Source: Otis tarda
Lineage: Eukaryota > Chordata > Aves > Otidiformes > Otididae
Direction of reading: 5' to 3'
Assembly (NCBI GenBank): GCA_026413225.1
Contig: CM048554.1
Coordinates: 94,157,963 to 94,221,962, forward strand
DNA: 64,000 bases
Shown here: piece after piece, positions 59,801-64,000 of the stretch
How positions within the stretch are numbered: position 1 is the first letter of the stretch
Layout of the letters: each line of letters begins with the position of its first letter
Notes under the pieces: generated by a model
What the model saw: the letters and a program-made list of their open reading frames with translations, nothing else
Databases searched by the model: none
What the model was told of the DNA's origin: nothing
Program-made: the position numbers and the translations under genes

Positions 59801-62800
59801 CTCATTTATGTTCATCATGTCTTTAAAAAAAATTATTGTACTTAACAGAAAAAAATAGTTTTTATAGCAAAACTATAGTTACGGTAATGTAGAAAGAATG
59901 CAACATAATGGCAATACCAGTAGGTCATCCTAAGGTTTGACAGGCAGTTTTCAGAAGACTATAAAAGCCAGGATATCTGACATACTCTGGAGACCTTATT
60001 TTTACACTGTGAACTTAAAAGTTCAGCTCCTTTATGCCCTCAATAAACTAATAGAATAGGATGCCCAGTGGGGGATTTACAACACAGGGTACATCTGTGC
60101 TATTTTGTCACATTGATTTAAACACTTTGTAAGTTAACTGCAGTGCTGCTAACAAAAACCCTAAATACAATTCTATACACTGTAAATAAAGGGAATATAG
60201 CATATGGTCCTTTGTCTTACATATACGTTGATGTTTTGAGTGTTACAGATGTGTGCCTTTTGTGTATCTCCACATTCACAAAAATGCTGTTGAACCGTTC
60301 ACAGTTCTTATAAATACAACAATGCAGAACAAGTGTAACGCGACTTTTCCTCAAAATACTGCAGGCTGCACAGTCGCCTAAGAGTTCAGCAGTTTTGAAA
60401 GCTCACTGTGATAATGGTTTCATTTTCAGACAGAAAGCATTATATGTGTGCAGAGACTGTAAGTGTCTCTAGAAGTTCCTGAAAGGCAAACTGAATTGAA
60501 CAGATAGCAGGCACTACTTAAGCTAGCAAAGGCATTAACTGCGATCTTCCAGCAGCCTGCAGAACAAGTGTGGCCACCAACATATTGTTTAATATCTTAC
60601 AACTGATGGAGGAAAGACTATATTAGATTTTTTTTTTGTGAATTTTTTTAGTAACAGGCAGACATAGCCTACATTTTAAATGTTATTACATACTTGCAGC
60701 TGTTATCCTGTTGATGTTTCCTGGCATTAGAGTGCTATATACATGTGTGCATAGCAAAACAAGTACTGCAAATGCATATTGGCTTCGGAGGAATACGGTA
60801 TATAGAATCTGCAATATCTATACCGCATTTCCTTGAAAAGAGTTTAACTTTTAAATTTTTTCAATATTTTATAAAATTTAAAATGAGTGGGAGCAATTTA
60901 GAAGTTAAAATCAGGACTATTAAAATGTGATGTATTTTTTATAGTTTATGACTTAAGGATTTTAAAGTAAGTCAATATTTATTTAAACACAGAAAGAAAT
61001 TACTTTCAGAGGTCCATAATATATTTTTCTTAATAGACTTTTGTTTGCATTTCAAAAAACAAAGTTAACAATTAGGACTTTTTAGAATTTCTGAACTGAT
61101 ACTAAGTGTAACTTCATCTGGTTAATTAAAAGAGCAATCACTGAGAATAAGATTTATACAGAGGAGCTTGCAGTACCACAATTGTATTTGCCCAGCAAAA
61201 AGTACGTGATATAAACTGCTGCCTTCAACAGCAGCAAGTTTTTTGAAGAATGATTACTATATATTCCTGTTACCATTAAAAAGAGAAGTACTGGTTGGAA
61301 ATAAGTATTATTTTAAATTCTAGTGCACTTATGCCATATGATCTTAGACAAATGATCTAATTTATTCTCTTGAATTCTACATCTGGTAAGTCATACAGAG
61401 TCACTAGCTAACAATATGAACAAGGGATATTCATTTGCAAATTCTTCACATGCTAAGTTTATTCTTCGTCTTTCAAAGTTATGGTTATTCCCTTAGGTTA
61501 GATGCTGAGCTTACATTTTGTTACTAAGACAGATGACAGTATCTTTAATGTAAACATCAAGAATGAGAAATAACAAGTGTTTTTTACTTTTGACATCTGT
61601 CAAAACAGTAATATATTCACATTCACATTCAGGTAAAGTAAAAAAGATACTGAGAGAGGTAGGGAAAAAAAGGGAGTTCTGAACTGAGATGGATACTTAG
61701 GAGTCTGGTACAAGACATTTATAATTAGTGAATATATAGAACATACAGATGGTGAGGTCCTTCTCCAAACAGAGTTATACATCCACTCATAGCAAAAGAT
61801 TTTTAGTACAGTTGTCATAGCAAGTGTAGTTTTCATCTCTTACTCTCAATTTGCTACTGTCATGGCTGTTCTCCCCAACTGAGAAATATTGCCATTGAGA
61901 AACTTGTAACTGTAAATAACTCCACATAAAAAGTTCTGATTGTCAACTATATTAAAAAAAATACCAAATTATTATGACAAAATCACATTGTGATTCTTCT
62001 TTGAAAATCACAGCATTCAGTTTAAATAAAAAGGAATATTTGGCCTCAGTTCTTGGTTTAAGTAGAAGGACAGCAAATCTATGAACTGTGTTCAGTGAAT
62101 CAACAGATACAGAAGAGCAACATCTCTGATTTCTTTATTTTATACACATATATATGTACTTGGAGGAAAAAAAAAAATAAAAAAAATAAAGGCTAAAATT
62201 CTAGTCCTGCTGAGAACTTGGAGGAGTTCAACAGGTTTCAGTAAAGTCAGGATTTCATCCAGAGGACTGTTACAGTACTGTAACTGAAAACAGGATCAGT
62301 TCAGTATGGCCGCAAGCCCTGGGATAAACTGAAATCCTGACAATAGGTCAAGGTTATGTCTATCCTGGGGGATTTGGGAACATTTCCAGGCTTGTAACTC
62401 CAGCTGCATCCCCTGATTACTCATGGCTCCCCTCCACATCAGAATGATGAGATCTCATCATTCACCACACCTTCCCTCCTCTCACCCAATCCTTATTTTC
62501 TCATGGAAAACTTCCTTTTCATGAGGAAGCTCAGCTGTAAGAGCTAGAAGGCAGAAGTGCTGTTCCCAAATTAGGTCCTTGAGCTGGACAACCTGGGAAC
62601 TAGCACCCTGAGGTGCACCACTTATCTCTCTTATCCCTAAAATGACCTTTACACCAAAGGCTGCGTGCACAAAGGAGGGGGTAGGAGCTAATGGTGCTGT
62701 CCTGTCTGTACGAGGAACATCAGCGTGTTAGAGTATCCCAAGCCAGAGGGTTAGGGCTGCATGCTGTATCAGCCAAGCAGTTCATACAGGCTAGTATCTC

Positions 62801-64000
62801 TGGATCTATACCAGATCTGAACATGACATTACTTAGTAAAACAGCTAGCAAGCACTGTCTGAACCGCTTATTTGCCATGTTTTCTTGACGTGATAGAAGT
62901 AGTGCCCCATTTTTCCTGTGGGCTTAAGTTACAACATTACTGGAGTGAAAAAAAACCCACAAAAACTTAAGTTAAAGGCAGTCTTTCACCATATGTACTT
63001 AACTAAATCTAAACAGGAATTAGTCTCTCCCTGTACAGACATCTGGACACATGATTGCTTAATGGGGCTGTTTTGTAACACTTCTCATTTAGCTACCAAA
63101 ACTTACTTTCTAACCACAAAACCAGAGTATGACAAAACAGACTATGATAATTCATAATGTACTGAATGCAGGCTTTCAAAACATGTCTTATCTTGCAAAC
63201 AAATAATTGCTTTTTTTTCTGTAATACTAAGGACACTTATTAGCTGGGCTATGCAAGCACGTCTTCAAAGATGTCAGTGATAATCTGAGAAGCTGGAGGA
63301 GAAAGCAAAGCTGCAGAGTATTGTGTCACAGCTGCCACCGAAGGCAACCTGAACTCTGACTTGGGCTTTGCCATCTGCACTACACAACAGCTGGCTTTTG
63401 CACTACAATTTCCCTTAAAATACCCATCTCTAGCTACGCTATATATCCTGGACCCCATGGTCACTGAGCTTATTTCCTTGCTTTTATGCAAATCTGTACC
63501 CATTGAGCAATTTGAAATCCAACAGGGGCATGGCTGTTGTGTTGTCACGTATGAGGCAGTGTGCAGGAGACAGAAAAGAAAAAGGGGCTGTGTGGCAAAA
63601 CTGAGCTCCATCCTAGAGCAAGTGGAAAGACTCAGAGTTTTTGTATTAGAACTCCTTTCACTAAAGTCTCTGATGATCATCGGTTCACATAAGGAAAGCT
63701 CTTGCCCATTCTTACTGTTTTATTTCATTTATTGGTATTGATGGATAATCCTTTCTCCTCAAGTTTCACAGAAGCTGAAATAAGAAGAAAAGCAACAAAA
63801 TAGTTTGGAGGAACACTTTCAATGAAAGCTGTGGAAACTCTACATCGAACAATTAACAGATAATGTACTTGTGTTTAGTTTCTACATCCATTTTTTTTTT
63901 TGGTCCTTTTCAACATCTGCTTGCATCCTCTAAATGACTTGCTCAAATCTTACAAAAAGTAAAAACATAGATTAACCACATCTTATCACATACCTCATAT
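53853..64000. other. 10 kb of AT-rich DNA, no gene recognised
   Basis: There is no CR1, LTR or supported exon. The largest frames (141 codons at 58,843-59,268 plus; 143 codons at 63,249-63,680 minus, overlapped by 126 codons on plus; 122 codons at 57,658-58,026 minus) have no recognisable domain and no good splice context. A TATAAAAG box near 59,961 with AATAAA near 60,042 could be part of an old LTR, but no ends are visible. A-rich runs occur near 62,168-62,190. Confidence 0.55.
59681..59733. repeat. 26-bp tandem duplication
   Basis: AATCTAGCAACAGTAGAATG and the following ACTGGC are repeated immediately with one A to G change (CAACGG). There are two copies only, probably a replication-slippage duplication. 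Confidence 0.9.

Noticed and set aside
59955..60050. TATAAAAG box with AATAAA about 80 bp downstream, LTR-like.
   Set aside because: No TG...CA ends, no second copy and no target duplication were found, and both motifs are common in AT-rich DNA.
63249..63741. Overlapping ORFs of 143 codons (minus) and 126 codons (plus).
   Set aside because: No recognisable motif, no splice context, and a non-ATG or arbitrary start. Two overlapping opposite frames of this size occur by chance in 64 kb.

Overview
This is nuclear DNA from a bird, in an intron-rich or gene-poor stretch dominated by transposons. At least eight CR1 LINE copies carry the avian 3' end (tandem ATTCTATG-type octamers, 3'UTR ending in CATAGAATCATAGAATGG or its complement). 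There is one class II (betaretrovirus-like) endogenous retrovirus and one strong CpG island. No prokaryotic or viral gene layout is present, and most open frames in the window are short chance ORFs. The species cannot be named from this sequence.

Layout, left to right. 1-13.9 kb: AT-rich intronic or intergenic DNA with an old CR1 fragment (about 391-874, minus) and one good candidate coding exon on the minus strand (947-1032) with consensus splice sites. 13.95-15.8 kb: a CpG island without a TATA box, probably a promoter or first exon; it may belong to the leftward gene that owns the exon, but that link is inference. 15.8-25.5 kb: AT-rich DNA with a CR1 fragment (19.74-20.01 kb) and a purine-rich GGAA/GGGA tract (24.94-25.08 kb). 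25.5-28.55 kb: a 3-kb CR1 on the minus strand whose endonuclease-reverse transcriptase ORF2 has only two breaks, one nonsense and one frameshift. 29.3-32.4 kb: a GC-rich repeat (copy A) and two more CR1 fragments. 32.4-41.7 kb: AT-rich, nothing recognised.

41,698-47,356: a complete LTR-to-LTR provirus on the minus strand. It has two 425-bp LTRs, a 6-bp target duplication (TTACTC), a Lys-type primer binding site, a seven-copy 53-bp tandem array in the leader, a broken gag (matrix, PTAP, capsid), the tail of integrase, and a mosaic of envelope transmembrane pieces. Nucleocapsid, protease, reverse transcriptase and most of the surface subunit are gone. The LTRs differ at only five sites while the interior is badly decayed. 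This suggests that an already defective element was copied using proteins supplied by another virus, or that the LTRs were homogenised later.

47.4-64 kb: a young CR1 (48.06-48.49 kb, plus), an ancient CR1 (about 50.95-53.08 kb, plus) split by a younger CR1 nested inside it, and a second copy of the GC-rich repeat (53.5-53.85 kb). The rest is AT-rich sequence with no gene I can support. The elements are independent insertions and do not form a pathway. The only host signals are the CpG island, the candidate exon and a weak C/D-snoRNA-like motif.
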